Positions 24,954 through 33,092 of a stretch of 48,977 nucleotides of DNA are shown here, piece after piece. Numbering within the stretch: position 1 is the first letter of the stretch; each line of letters begins with the position of its first letter. Origin of the DNA: Flavonifractor sp. An100. Lineage in GTDB: Bacteria; Bacillota; Clostridia; Oscillospirales; Oscillospiraceae. The stretch covers positions 1 to 48,977 of the forward strand of contig NZ_NFMA01000026.1 in NCBI RefSeq assembly GCF_002161175.1. Reading direction: 5' to 3'. A program made the position numbers and the translations under genes. Below the pieces are notes generated by a model, which had not been told where the DNA came from, did not search any database, and saw nothing but the letters and a program-made list of their open reading frames with translations.

Positions 24954-26819
24954 TCACCGGCCAATATCCAAGTAATAGGGTTTCATTAAGCTGGGCTGCT
25001 CGGTGGAGTCCTTGGGCTTGGAGCTATGGGGCTCCGAACCAGCCCCACGGCGGCCGCCCTGGTCCCGTTTCTTGGAACTGGGCGCCACGCGCCGGCGCTC
25101 CTCGTTCTGTCCCCCCCTACGATCTCCTTTTCCTGGTTTTGGGGGCTTGGGGGGCCGCTGGCTCTGAGCCTTCGTTTCCGGGCTGCGGGCCTTGCGCCCC
25201 TCCCCACTTCCGCTGTGCGGCTTGGGCACCGTCTTCTTTGCCGGACGCTGCCCCTCCCTACGCTGCTCCCGGGCAGGGGTAAGGGTGAGTGTCCGGGGTG
25301 CCAGCAGGCGGGCGGTGGCATCCAGCACGATGTCGCTGTCCAGAGGGTTGGGGCGCTGAAAGTCGGTCCGGGGCATGGAATCCCCGGTATCCATCAGCTT
25401 GCCGGACCGGGTCATCTTCGGCCGCTCCGGGCGGGTAACCGGGGTCTTCTCCTGCTCCAGCGTCTCCCGGACAGGGGACAGCACAGCCGCCTGCTGCCCG
25501 CCCTTCTTCCGGCGGCGGGAGCGCTTGCGGGGCTTCTCCCCCTCCTGGGCCACTGCTTTCTCGACCTGTTCCTCCACCTGGAGAGGTTGAGCCTCCTTCT
25601 TCTCCTTGGCCGCCTGCCGGGACTGTTCCCGCTGCCGGCGCAGCTCCTTGGCCGCAGAGCGCGCCTCTGCGTCCTCCTCGTTGATCACCATGGGGTAGGG
25701 GTGGTCCTCCACCACGGGAATGGTCCGTCCGGTCAGACGCTGAATTTCCTTCAGCAGCGGCTGCTCAGCAAAATCACAGAAGGCAATGGCTTCTCCACCC
25801 CGGCCTGCCCGGCCGGTACGGCCAATCCGGTGGACATAGGTCTCCGGCACCTCCGGGAGATTGTAGTTGAATACGTGGGACAGTTCCTCAATGTCCAGTC
25901 CCCGGGCGGCAATATCGGTGGCCACCAGGCAGCGCAGCTTTCCCGCCTTGAAGTCGTTCAGGGCCTGCTGCCGGGCGGTTTGACTTTTATTGCCGTGGAT
26001 GGCAGCGGCGGAAATCCCCGCTTTCTCCAAGTCCCGTGCCACCTTGTTCGCCCCGTGCTTGGTCCGGGTAAACACCAGCGCGTTTTTTATCTCTTTGGTC
26101 TGAATCAGATAGGCCAGCAGCTTGGTTTTGTTTCCCTTATCCACCGGATAGACCCACTGCTGGATGGATTCCACCGGAGAAGAGATGGGATTGACCGCTA
26201 CCTTCGCCGGATTGTGGAGCAGGGAGTTTACCAGCTCGGTGATCTCCGGCGGCATGGTGGCCGAAAAAAACAGGGTCTGCTTTTGAGCGGGCAGCCACTT
26301 GAGAATTTTCTTCACATCGTGGATAAAGCCCATATCCAGCATACGGTCTGCCTCGTCCAGTACAAAGATCTCCAGATGGTCCAGGGACACATACCCCTGG
26401 TCATGGAGGTCCATCAGCCGTCCCGGAGTCGCCACCAAAATATCCACTCCACGGCCCAGGGCCTCCACCTGGGGCGTCTGACCCACTCCTCCGAAGATAA
26501 CGGTATGACGCAGCTTCAAATATTTCCCATAGGCAGCAAAGCTCTCGTCAATTTGGATCGCTAACTCCCGGGTAGGGGTCAAAATCAGGGCCCGGATAGG
26601 CCGGGCGGACGCCCCCAACCGAAATCCGGATAGCCGCTGCAAAATCGGGGCGGCAAAGGCACAGGTCTTTCCTGTACCGGTCTGGGCGCAGCCCAGCACA
26701 TCCCTCCCAATCAGCGCAGGCGGAATGGCTTTGGCCTGGATGGGCGACGGAGACTGGTACCCCTGCTCCTCCAGAGCCCGTAAAATTGGGGCGGACAGCC
26801 CCAGGTCACGAAATGTCAT
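24954..26819 (-). CDS. DEAD-box ATP-dependent RNA helicase (RhlE/CsdA type)
   Basis: 621 residues from ATG 26819 (AAAGGAT seven bases upstream). Q motif [20 protein letters not shown], motif I AQTGTGKT, Ia PTRELAIQ, Ib VATPGRL, II DEAD, III SAT and the C-terminal [13 protein letters not shown] are all present, in the first 375 residues. The remaining 245 residues are low-complexity and very basic (many Lys/Arg/Pro/Gln), probably an RNA-binding tail. It unwinds RNA in ribosome assembly or cold adaptation. The gene lies between shikimate kinase and the CoA-transferase on the same strand. Confidence 0.95.
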   Translation of the reverse strand: MTFRDLGLSAPILRALEEQGYQSPSPIQAKAIPPALIGRDVLGCAQTGTGKTCAFAAPILQRLSGFRLGASARPIRALILTPTRELAIQIDESFAAYGKYLKLRHTVIFGGVGQTPQVEALGRGVDILVATPGRLMDLHDQGYVSLDHLEIFVLDEADRMLDMGFIHDVKKILKWLPAQKQTLFFSATMPPEITELVNSLLHNPAKVAVNPISSPVESIQQWVYPVDKGNKTKLLAYLIQTKEIKNALVFTRTKHGANKVARDLEKAGISAAAIHGNKSQTARQQALNDFKAGKLRCLVATDIAARGLDIEELSHVFNYNLPEVPETYVHRIGRTGRAGRGGEAIAFCDFAEQPLLKEIQRLTGRTIPVVEDHPYPMVINEEDAEARSAAKELRRQREQSRQAAKEKKEAQPLQVEEQVEKAVAQEGEKPRKRSRRRKKGGQQAAVLSPVRETLEQEKTPVTRPERPKMTRSGKLMDTGDSMPRTDFQRPNPLDSDIVLDATARLLAPRTLTLTPAREQRREGQRPAKKTVPKPHSGSGEGRKARSPETKAQSQRPPKPPKPGKGDRRGGQNEERRRVAPSSKKRDQGGRRGAGSEPHSSKPKDSTEQPSLMKPYYLDIGR

Positions 26820-26895
26820 GCAATACATCCTTTACAAATTCCAAGGCCGTCCAACATGGACCGCCCGGCCCACGGTAACCCTGTGGGCTAGGGAG

Positions 26896-27414
26896 TTACA
26901 GGCGGGGAATCCCCTCTTCCTTCAGCCGTTGCAGCACCAGATGGACAGTCTGCGCCAAGGGCTGGCTGCCGGAGCAGTCCACAATGAGGTCGGCATACCG
27001 ACGATAGAGCGGATCCCGGTAGGCCATCACATCGGCCAGGGTCTGTCCCGGCTCCATGGCAATCCCACGACTGGAAAGATTCTGGATCCGCTGCTCCAGC
27101 TCCTGTAGGGGGACATTCAAATAGACCACCGCCCCCAGGGAGCGAAGATGGTCTGCGGCCTTCTCCCGGCAGATAGCACTGCCTCCCGGCGCAATAATGG
27201 TACGGGTACAGGAAAGGGAGCAAACAGCCCGTTCCTCCGCCTCTAAAAAAGCCTGGGTGCCCCTGGTATCCAAAATTTGCTGCAGCAGAGCCCCTTCCCG
27301 GTTCTGAATGACCAAATCCACATCTAAAAAATCGTATCCCAGGGCCTTAGCCAGCAACACACCGACCGTACTTTTCCCGGAGCCCGGCATACCAATCAGT
27401 ACAATATTATCCAA
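26896..27414 (-). CDS. aroK: Shikimate kinase
   Basis: 172 residues from TTG 27414, which has a GGGAGC ribosome site; a longer frame from TTG 27447 has none. The Walker A motif GMPGSGKSTVG is near residue 10, followed by the shikimate-binding D-x-D in FLDVDLVIQNREG, the central IIAPGGSAICRE and the lid region. It phosphorylates shikimate in the aromatic amino acid pathway. No other aro gene is near. The residue after the D-x-D differs slightly from the usual DxxIE pattern but the rest is normal. Confidence 0.85.
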   Translation of the reverse strand: MDNIVLIGMPGSGKSTVGVLLAKALGYDFLDVDLVIQNREGALLQQILDTRGTQAFLEAEERAVCSLSCTRTIIAPGGSAICREKAADHLRSLGAVVYLNVPLQELEQRIQNLSSRGIAMEPGQTLADVMAYRDPLYRRYADLIVDCSGSQPLAQTVHLVLQRLKEEGIPRL

Positions 27415-27492
27415 ACAGCTGCTCCCAACCTTTACAAAGTGAATCAATTTATATCATACCACCTTTTGGTTAAAAAAGAAAGGGGGCAGTGA

Positions 27493-27526
27493 CGAAAAGG
27501 AGCCGGTCCCAGTAGGGACCGGCTCC
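27493..27526 (-). terminator. Terminator of the glycosyltransferase gene
   Basis: Perfect 12-bp stem (27499-27510 with 27515-27526), loop AGTA, followed on the minus strand by TTTTCG, 20 bp after the stop. Confidence 0.8.
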
Positions 27527-27545
27527 GAAAAACCCACCGTTTCCA

Positions 27546-28829
27546 TTAAGCCTTGCGCAGCGCATTTTGGCTGCTGGAGTGGTAAATGGGGGTCCACTCC
27601 ACCTTTTTGACCAGAGCAGCTAAAGAGATGGGAATATATGTAAACATAAAGATGGGGAACAGAAAGGTGTAAAGCAATTTCCGGTGGGCGGGAATGGCAA
27701 TCTTTCGCCACTCACACAGCACCGTCAACAGACCGAACAGGAACAGCCCCACATAGAAATTGATAACCGTAGAGAACATGAATCCTCCGGCAATGTTCAG
27801 CACCCGGTTTGCTATGTAAGCGGGAGCCCCCCAACAGATTAGACAGATCAGCAAATTAAACGCGATCAGCGCCAATGTCAGAAGCATGCCAGGCGCCACT
27901 GTCATGAACATATCGTAGCACGACCAGCTTCCCCGCCCTGGGCGGCGGAAAATTCCCTTTAGCAACCCATGGCTATAATTCCGGTCCACCTGGTAAAAGC
28001 CTTTGGACCACCGCATCCGCTGATTCCAGGACTGTTGGAAGGAGGTGGGCTGTTCATCATAAATGATTGCTTTTTCACAATAACCGATCCGCTGACCCTT
28101 AATGGCACAGTCCACAGAAAACTCAATGTCCTCGGTGAGCAGGTGGAAGGGCCAGCCTCCGTTGCGGCGTATGACATCAGCGGACACCAAAAATCCGGTA
28201 CCGGAGACGTGGCAATTGGAGCCTAACAGCATCCGGGGGCGATTGAGGAACCGCGCCTCCCGCAAAAACCAGATGGCATACCCAGCAGAAATCCAGTTGG
28301 AGCCAAAGTTTTTAGAGTTGCGGTAACAGGTAATGGCCGCATAGTTTCCTTTATCAAACACCTTATTCATTTCTGCTGTGAAATTAGGATCCACCAGATT
28401 ATCCGCGTCAAAGATCAGGTAGCCGTCGTATTTATCCCGGCCCTCTTTCTCCAACACATGGAAGAGATAATCCAGCGCATATCCTTTCCCCTTCTGCACC
28501 TGATTGAACCGCTCATACACACAGGCTCCAGCCTGACGGGCCACCTGTGCGGTGCGATCGGTACAGTTATCCGCCACTACATAGATATCCAGGTAACCGG
28601 TTGGATAATTCTGTCCCTTTAAACATCGGATCAAATCTCCGATTACTCCTGCTTCATTTCTGGCCGAGATCACGGCCGCATAGCGATGAATCCTCACACC
28701 ATCCGCTTTTTTCGTCTCGCGGCGGTGAATCAGTCCCAAAACTAAATAGACAAGCTGATAAAAATAGAGAACGGTAAAAAGTGCGGCCAACAACAAGTTG
28801 AATGCCTCTACCAAACGTATTGTATCCAT
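27546..28829 (-). CDS. Membrane-bound family 2 glycosyltransferase
   Basis: 427 residues from ATG 28829, with AAGGTGA about 6 bases upstream. A hydrophobic segment at residues 5-32 is followed by the GT-A domain: AVISARNEAGVI, VADNCTDRT, the D-x-D motif IFDADNLVDP, and the acceptor/processivity motif QRMRWSKGF (QxxRW). Three or four C-terminal membrane segments then follow, as in hyaluronan/cellulose-synthase-like enzymes. It makes a surface polysaccharide from a nucleotide sugar; the product is unknown. It borders the AT-rich island. Confidence 0.9.
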   Translation of the reverse strand: MDTIRLVEAFNLLLAALFTVLYFYQLVYLVLGLIHRRETKKADGVRIHRYAAVISARNEAGVIGDLIRCLKGQNYPTGYLDIYVVADNCTDRTAQVARQAGACVYERFNQVQKGKGYALDYLFHVLEKEGRDKYDGYLIFDADNLVDPNFTAEMNKVFDKGNYAAITCYRNSKNFGSNWISAGYAIWFLREARFLNRPRMLLGSNCHVSGTGFLVSADVIRRNGGWPFHLLTEDIEFSVDCAIKGQRIGYCEKAIIYDEQPTSFQQSWNQRMRWSKGFYQVDRNYSHGLLKGIFRRPGRGSWSCYDMFMTVAPGMLLTLALIAFNLLICLICWGAPAYIANRVLNIAGGFMFSTVINFYVGLFLFGLLTVLCEWRKIAIPAHRKLLYTFLFPIFMFTYIPISLAALVKKVEWTPIYHSSSQNALRKA

Positions 28830-29270
28830 GACAATCACCTTTTCGTTTCTTGCACAAAGTTATACTCATTTTCTTATGCTGAACTATCATAGCATCTCTT
28901 TCAAATATTACAAGATCATTTTGCAAGTATTAATAAAAAGTTAAAAAGATATTCATATGTTTATAAAGATAGCATTAAATTGCCAAAAATAAAGAGAAAA
29001 GTATTTTGTAATAAATGTCAAAATAACGAAAACTTTCTTTGTCCTTTCTTCATTATTTTTTTGTTGGGTGCAATTTTCAAATTTATTCCATCAAATTTTG
29101 TCTTTCCTGCTGCCTTTGAAAAAACAGCGCTCCTCTTGAACGCCAACGTTCCCAAAAGGGCGTTAAACAGGTCTTTGATTTGACCGTTAAGCAGTTTTGG
29201 ATGTCCAGATTTTCTCGACAACCCTGCTCATTGTAATTCCTTGTGCTGCCAATATTTTTTCATAAAAAAC
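28830..29270. other. AT-rich non-coding stretch, no recognisable gene
   Basis: About 440 bases of AT-rich sequence after the glycosyltransferase start. No open frame has a ribosome site or recognisable content; short frames of up to 67 codons occur on both strands but look random. The base composition differs strongly from the GC-rich neighbours, which fits a decayed or transferred region. Confidence 0.6.
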
Positions 29271-29322
29271 GAGGGCCGGCTTTTGGGACAGATCAAAAAA
29301 TCTGTTTCAAAAGTCGACCCTC
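29271..29322 (+). repeat. Long inverted repeat (23-bp stem)
   Basis: 29271-29293 pairs with 29300-29322 around the loop CAAAAA. As plus-strand RNA, 22 of 23 positions pair when G-U pairs are allowed; the G-U positions would be C-A mismatches in minus-strand RNA. That asymmetry points to a plus-strand transcript. It could be a terminator remnant or part of a structured leader. Confidence 0.7.
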
Positions 29323-29379
29323 ATTCATATGAAACGGGTGAACGGTTTCCAGGACAATCCCCTAGGTCTGCACCCACCC

Positions 29380-29415
29380 CCAAACCGGAGCCCAGCGCAA
29401 GCAGGTCCGGTTTGG
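29380..29415. repeat. Inverted repeat (10-bp stem) before the leader peptide
   Basis: 29380-29389 (CCAAACCGGA) pairs perfectly with 29406-29415, 16-base loop. It ends one base before the ribosome binding site at 29416. Confidence 0.65.
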
Positions 29416-29432
29416 AAAGGAGGAGGAGCAAA

Positions 29433-29447
29433 ATGAGCGCGCTCTGA
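29433..29447 (+). CDS. Possible four-codon leader peptide (MSAL)
   Basis: ATG AGC GCG CTC TGA, preceded by AAAGGAGGAGG, a ribosome site as good as any in the window, for so short a frame. It ends within the first arm of an inverted repeat (29441-29452). The arrangement is like attenuation leaders, but there is no direct evidence of translation. Confidence 0.45.
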   Translation: MSAL

Positions 29448-29492
29448 CTTTTATAAAAAAGTCGGAGCACGCGATATGTCGCATGCTCCGAC
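29441..29492 (+). promoter_or_regulatory. Two mutually exclusive hairpins (attenuator-like)
   Basis: Stem A: 29441-29452 with 29457-29468 (12 bp with one G-U). Stem B: 29461-29469 with 29484-29492 (9 bp, plus an inner GCGA/TCGC helix). The segment 29461-29468 belongs to both, so only one can form. Stem A also covers the stop codon of the four-codon leader. Confidence 0.55.
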
Positions 29493-29620
29493 GTGGAACA
29501 TCGCAACACTATAGATGCAGAAGTTGCCACCTTAATCGCATTGACTTTGATACGGATGTTGCAAGATAATATGTTTGTGATAATATAAAACAACAAGTAT
29601 TCTGTGTGGAGGCGGTATCT

Positions 29621-30187
29621 GTGGCACTATGCATTCAAACTCCCTGTAGCTTACAGTGGAGGCTGGATGAGTTGGACAAAATAATCGATTCTATGGAAAA
29701 TGAAATCGAAGCGGCAATTACGCAGCAACAAATTCAAACAGGTCACGACTATACTAATATTATACTGCGTACGGCTGGAAAATCCATTGTCAGTATGAGG
29801 GAAATTATTCACTTATCTGCTTTCGGTTACCCGGATGGAGCATTGTCACTTACGAGAAACATATACGAGCATGTTATAATATTGGCTTTTTTCGAAAATC
29901 ACAAATCCGACAATGATTTTGGTAACTATGTAGATGACTACTATGTTGACTATGATATTCAGCGCAACAAGGCCTTGCAATATGAGAGTAAAAACTGCAC
30001 CCAAGATGCTGAGGCACTGACTGCTCTCAAAAATGAACTTGATCAGCTCAAACAGACAGCGCATCATCGGGTGGCCGGGGATTACTGGTGGTCAGGTAGT
30101 TCTATCTACATCAACCATTACGATATCTTTCCGAGAATCTTTTTTCCAGTTCTCCATCTTGCGCCCCCCTTTTTTCTTCTATTATAA
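29621..30187 (+). pseudogene. Truncated DUF5677-like protein
   Basis: A frame from GTG 29621 (GGAGG eight bases upstream) encodes 188 residues. The first 160 or so resemble DUF5677: RTAGKSIVSMREIIHLSAFG, then DGALSLTRNIYEHVIILAFF, with the pattern of helices of the family. The expected continuation is replaced after GDYWWSG by a low-complexity, Phe/Pro-rich tail ending in LAPPFFLLL. The gene therefore looks truncated at its 3' end. AT-rich codon use differs from the neighbours. Function of the family is not established. Confidence 0.6.
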
Positions 30188-30191
30188 CAGA

Positions 30192-30220
30192 AGAACCCCG
30201 CCTGTGGCGAGGTTCTTTGA
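30192..30220. terminator. Hairpin after the truncated DUF5677 gene
   Basis: AGAACC at 30192-30197 pairs with GGTTCT at 30211-30216, with an inner CGCC/GGCG helix. Only a short T stretch follows. Confidence 0.5.
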
Positions 30221-30227
30221 CAGACTG

Positions 30228-30266
30228 AAAATAGAGCCAAGGTCTTACGACCTTGGCTCTATTTTT
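30228..30266. terminator. Terminator of the tRNA cluster
   Basis: Perfect 17-bp stem (30228-30244 with 30249-30265), four-base loop TTAC, with A-run before and T-run after; it stops transcription on either strand, 55 bp after the tRNA-Lys 3' end. Confidence 0.88.
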
Positions 30267-30320
30267 ACTATTACGGCAAATACATTTCTCACGACTATGA
30301 GTGTTCGTATTTGCGCGTCT

Positions 30321-30396
30321 TGGTGACCCAGCGGAGATTCGAACTCCGGACACCCTGCTTAAAAGGCAGGTGCTCTGCCGACTGAGCTACTGGGTC
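30321..30396 (-). tRNA. tRNA-Lys (TTT)
   Basis: 76 bases including an encoded CCA end. Acceptor GACCCAG pairs with CTGGGTC; the anticodon loop CTTTTAA gives TTT. All arms fold. It is the last gene of a five-tRNA cluster, and a substrate for MnmA. Confidence 0.96.
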
Positions 30397-30482
30397 ATAA
30401 AACGGCAGGCCAAACCGCAACCAACTCCTAGGGTCACGGTTTGGACAGGGGTAAGGCAGAATCAACTCCTACCTCTATGCCG

Positions 30483-30557
30483 TGGCAGGGATGGCTGGAC
30501 TCGAACCAGCGAGTGAGGGAGTCAAAGTCCCTTGCCTTACCACTTGGCTACACCCCT
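30483..30557 (-). tRNA. tRNA-Gln (TTG)
   Basis: 75 bases with encoded CCA. Acceptor AGGGGTG pairs with CATCCCT; anticodon loop CTTTGAC gives TTG; T-arm GCTGG/CCAGC is perfect. Confidence 0.95.
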
Positions 30558-30616
30558 AAATCAAAAGGAAAAAGCGAAGGGCCGGAGCCGAAGCTCCGGC
30601 CCTTCCGCCTAACGTA

Positions 30617-30694
<78 letters not shown>

Positions 30695-30741
30695 ATATCA
30701 TAACGGTACCTCGGGAACTGCGCCTGCCAAACAAAAATGGA

Positions 30742-30818
<77 letters not shown>

Positions 30819-30821
30819 ATA

Positions 30822-30895
30822 TGGAGCGGGTGATGGGAATCGAACCCACGCGACCAGCTTGGAAGGCTGGGATTCTACCATTGAACTACACCCGC
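30822..30895 (-). tRNA. tRNA-Gly (TCC)
   Basis: 74 bases with encoded CCA. Acceptor GCGGGTG pairs with CACCCGC; anticodon loop CTTCCAA gives TCC. First gene of the cluster, only 3 bases from tRNA-Arg. Confidence 0.96.
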
Positions 30896-30929
30896 ATAGT
30901 TGGCGCGTCCCTTGTGTCAGCCACAAGAT

Positions 30930-30957
30930 GTTATCATAGATTACCCCTATTTGTCAA
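30930..30957 (-). promoter_or_regulatory. Promoter of the tRNA cluster
   Basis: Perfect TTGACA on the minus strand (30957-30952), 16-base spacer, GATAAC (30935-30930), 35 bp before tRNA-Gly. Confidence 0.65.
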
Positions 30958-30983
30958 TCCCTTTTCCACTTTTTTTCCGTCAC

Positions 30984-31013
30984 TTTAAAAAATTAAAGCC
31001 GCTTCTGCGGCCC
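30984..31013 (-). terminator. Terminator of pyrB
   Basis: GCCGC/GCGGC stem (30998-31011) followed on the minus strand by TTTAATTTTTT. Confidence 0.75.
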
Positions 31014-31017
31014 CCTC

Positions 31018-32079
31018 CTATCGGAGGGCGGCATCGCAGAAGCCACAGCAATCTATATTTCCCACTTTTTTAACCAGGGGCGGCAAATAGGGCTGTGTTT
31101 GAGTAATGCAACGAGGATTAGAACAAACTGGTTTGGTCCCGATCTCCACAGACGGTACCTGCTCCTCCCTGGGCTGTAAAGCCAGGTGTTCCAGCAACGC
31201 CATCCGGGCAAACATTCCGTATCGGGCCTGCTGGAAATAAACTGCCCGAGGATCGTCGTCCACATCCACCGTAATCTCATCCACTCTGGGCAATGGATGC
31301 ATCACCAGCATATCCTTTTTCGCCCGATCCAGCTTACGCCGGGTAAGAACATAAATTCCCTTATTTCGCTCATATTCCAGGGGATCTACAAAGCGCTCCT
31401 TCTGGATCCGGGTCATGTACAGCACATCCAGCTGGGGGATCACCGCCTCTAGCCCGGTCACTTCAGTAAACCGCATGCCATTTTCCTTCATAAATACTCG
31501 CATATACTCCGGAACCGCCAACTCCCGCGGAGAAATGAGGAAAAATTGAATGTTCTTAAACTTGGCCATCGCCTTGATCAGGGAATGCACCGTGCGCCCA
31601 TTTTTCAAGTCACCACACAGTCCCAGGGACAATCCGTCCACTCCCCCCAGCAGGCGGGTCATAGTGGTGAGATCGGCCATGGTCTGGGTGGGATGCATAT
31701 GTCCGCCGTCTCCCGCATTGATCACCGGCACATGGGAATACAGCGACGCAGCTTTAGCCGCTCCTTCCCAAGGCGTACGCATTACAATCACATCCGCATA
31801 CCCGGACACCATTTTAATAGTATCTTTCAGCGTCTCACCTTTGGCTACGGAAGAAGAATTGGGGTCAGCAAAGCCAAACACCGTGCCTCCCAGACGCAGC
31901 ATCGCCGTCTGGAAAGAAAAATTCGTCCGCGTTGAGGGTTCATAAAACAGATTGGCGGACACCTTACCCCGGCATACATCAATGAATCGGCTGGGATCAT
32001 CTATGATCTGGCTGGCCCGGGCATATAGGGCGTCCCACTCTTCGCGGGCCAGATCTCCAAAATCAATCAAGTGCCGCAT
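31018..32079 (-). CDS. pyrB: Aspartate carbamoyltransferase with C-terminal PyrI-like zinc domain
   Basis: 353 residues from ATG 32079 (AGGAG upstream). It forms carbamoyl-aspartate, the committed step of pyrimidine synthesis. Catalytic motifs are intact: FYEPSTRT (carbamoyl phosphate), SSVAKGETLKDT, INAGDGGHMHPTQTMADL and HPLPRVDEI. The catalytic chain should end at about residue 310, but the protein continues with VCSNPRCITQTQPYLPP and NIDCCGFCDAAL. This C-x4-C and C-x2-C pairing is that of the zinc domain of the regulatory subunit PyrI, without PyrI's nucleotide-binding domain. No separate pyrI or other pyr gene is adjacent. Confidence 0.93.
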   Translation of the reverse strand: MRHLIDFGDLAREEWDALYARASQIIDDPSRFIDVCRGKVSANLFYEPSTRTNFSFQTAMLRLGGTVFGFADPNSSSVAKGETLKDTIKMVSGYADVIVMRTPWEGAAKAASLYSHVPVINAGDGGHMHPTQTMADLTTMTRLLGGVDGLSLGLCGDLKNGRTVHSLIKAMAKFKNIQFFLISPRELAVPEYMRVFMKENGMRFTEVTGLEAVIPQLDVLYMTRIQKERFVDPLEYERNKGIYVLTRRKLDRAKKDMLVMHPLPRVDEITVDVDDDPRAVYFQQARYGMFARMALLEHLALQPREEQVPSVEIGTKPVCSNPRCITQTQPYLPPLVKKVGNIDCCGFCDAALR

Positions 32080-32122
32080 AGACGCGCTCACTCCTCTTCC
32101 TTCATCAAATTTTCTTCCAAAT

Positions 32123-32151
32123 ATCCTACCACAATCCGACCTGTTCCGCAA
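32123..32151 (-). promoter_or_regulatory. Candidate promoter of pyrB
   Basis: On the minus strand TTGCGG (32151-32146), 17-base spacer, TAGGAT (32128-32123), 44 bp upstream of the start codon. No PyrR-type attenuator is visible in the short leader. Confidence 0.45.
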
Positions 32152-32263
32152 GCGATCCCACCTATTTTCCCCCTATTCTCCCTTTGTGCTCTCTTACAAA
32201 ATTTCCCCCGCATGAACCCGGGGTTTCTTGTCACCCTAAGGAGGAATAGGAGGGATTGGTTTT

Positions 32264-32782
32264 TTGATCTGGGTTTGGTATTTTATTCTGTATAGTTTTA
32301 TTGGATTTATCCTCGAAGTAATCTATTCAAAAGCCACAAATGGCAGTGGGGGACGCAAATGCCTGCTGGTATTGCCCCTCTGTCCTGTCTATGGCCTGGG
32401 AGCCTGCGCCATTCTACTCCTCCCCCCTGAGATAACCAGCCATCCACTGCTCCTCTTCCTCTTTGGCGGGTTAATCGCTACGGCGGTGGAATATGGGGTA
32501 GCGCTTTTTTATGAATGGGCCTTTCAGGTCTCTTTCTGGAATTATCAAGGGCTGCCCGGAAATCTCCACGGCCGGGTCTGCCTCCCCTTTTCTCTGATTT
32601 GGGGGGTACTGACTCTTCCCCTTGTCTACGGCCTGCACCCAGCTTTATCTCCCTGGTTGGAAGCAGTGCCCCTCTCCATCTCTTGGCTGGCCTTTGCCAC
32701 CCTGCTGACCGATTCTCTGGTCTCCGCAGCTCTGCTGCGAAAAACCGGAGACCGAGGCTGCCTGCGTTGGTATGCCTCCTGA
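32264..32782 (+). CDS. Putative ABC-transporter-type membrane protein (CmpB-like)
   Basis: 172 residues from TTG 32264, with AGGAGGG ten bases upstream. Five hydrophobic segments. The opening WYFILYSFIGFILEVIYS and the loop GSGGRKCLLVLPLCPVYGLGA, followed by FWNYQGLPGNLHGRVCLPFSLIWG, are characteristic of the family annotated as putative ABC transporter type IV / CmpB. No ATPase partner is near. Function unknown. Confidence 0.82.
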   Translation: MIWVWYFILYSFIGFILEVIYSKATNGSGGRKCLLVLPLCPVYGLGACAILLLPPEITSHPLLLFLFGGLIATAVEYGVALFYEWAFQVSFWNYQGLPGNLHGRVCLPFSLIWGVLTLPLVYGLHPALSPWLEAVPLSISWLAFATLLTDSLVSAALLRKTGDRGCLRWYAS

Positions 32783-32788
32783 GTCCAA

Positions 32789-32824
32789 AAAAGATAACCG
32801 CCGGTAAACCGGCGGTTATCTTTT
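32789..32824. terminator. Bidirectional terminator between convergent genes
   Basis: Perfect 17-bp stem (32789-32805 with 32808-32824) with a two-base centre; T-runs on both strands. Its right edge overlaps the stop codon of the small minus-strand gene. Confidence 0.88.
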
Positions 32825-32993
32825 ACTCTTCGTAGTCGTCATACTCCGAGGCGCAGGCACCACGCTGAATCTTTCCCTTCGCGCAATCTCCCAGCTCGGC
32901 CAGTTTGTCCCAATAGGCAATCAGGGCACAGATCACGGCCGCCGCCCCCAGAGACAATGCGACAATCTTCAGCACAAAACGGGCAACTTTCAT
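32823..32993 (-). CDS. Small membrane protein, 56 residues
   Basis: ATG 32993 is preceded by AAGGAGGAG. The sequence starts MKVARFVLKIVALSLGAAAV and continues through one membrane segment to about residue 27, then a hydrophilic tail with cysteines (GDCAKGKIQRGACASEYDDYEE) in the acidic C-terminus. It resembles small clostridial membrane proteins with one N-terminal transmembrane helix. No assigned function. Confidence 0.7.
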   Translation of the reverse strand: MKVARFVLKIVALSLGAAAVICALIAYWDKLAELGDCAKGKIQRGACASEYDDYEE

Positions 32994-33092
32994 AGACTTG
33001 CTCCTCCTTCGCTTTTCAATTGTTGCTCCTAGTTTACATGATAGCGAAGAAAATTACAATCATTTTTCAAAATTTAATAGACCTATTTCCTC

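Noticed and set aside
26868-26888. Hairpin between aroK and the DEAD-box helicase gene
   Set aside because: The stem has no T-run and a weak loop; not convincing as a terminator.
28980-29221. Opposed frames of 67 codons in the AT-rich region
   Set aside because: No ribosome site on either strand and low-complexity translations; probably chance frames.
30321-30396. Attachment-site duplication of the tRNA-Lys 3' end
   Set aside because: I searched by eye for a second copy of the tRNA 3' end in 28.8-30.3 kb and found none, so no att site is annotated.
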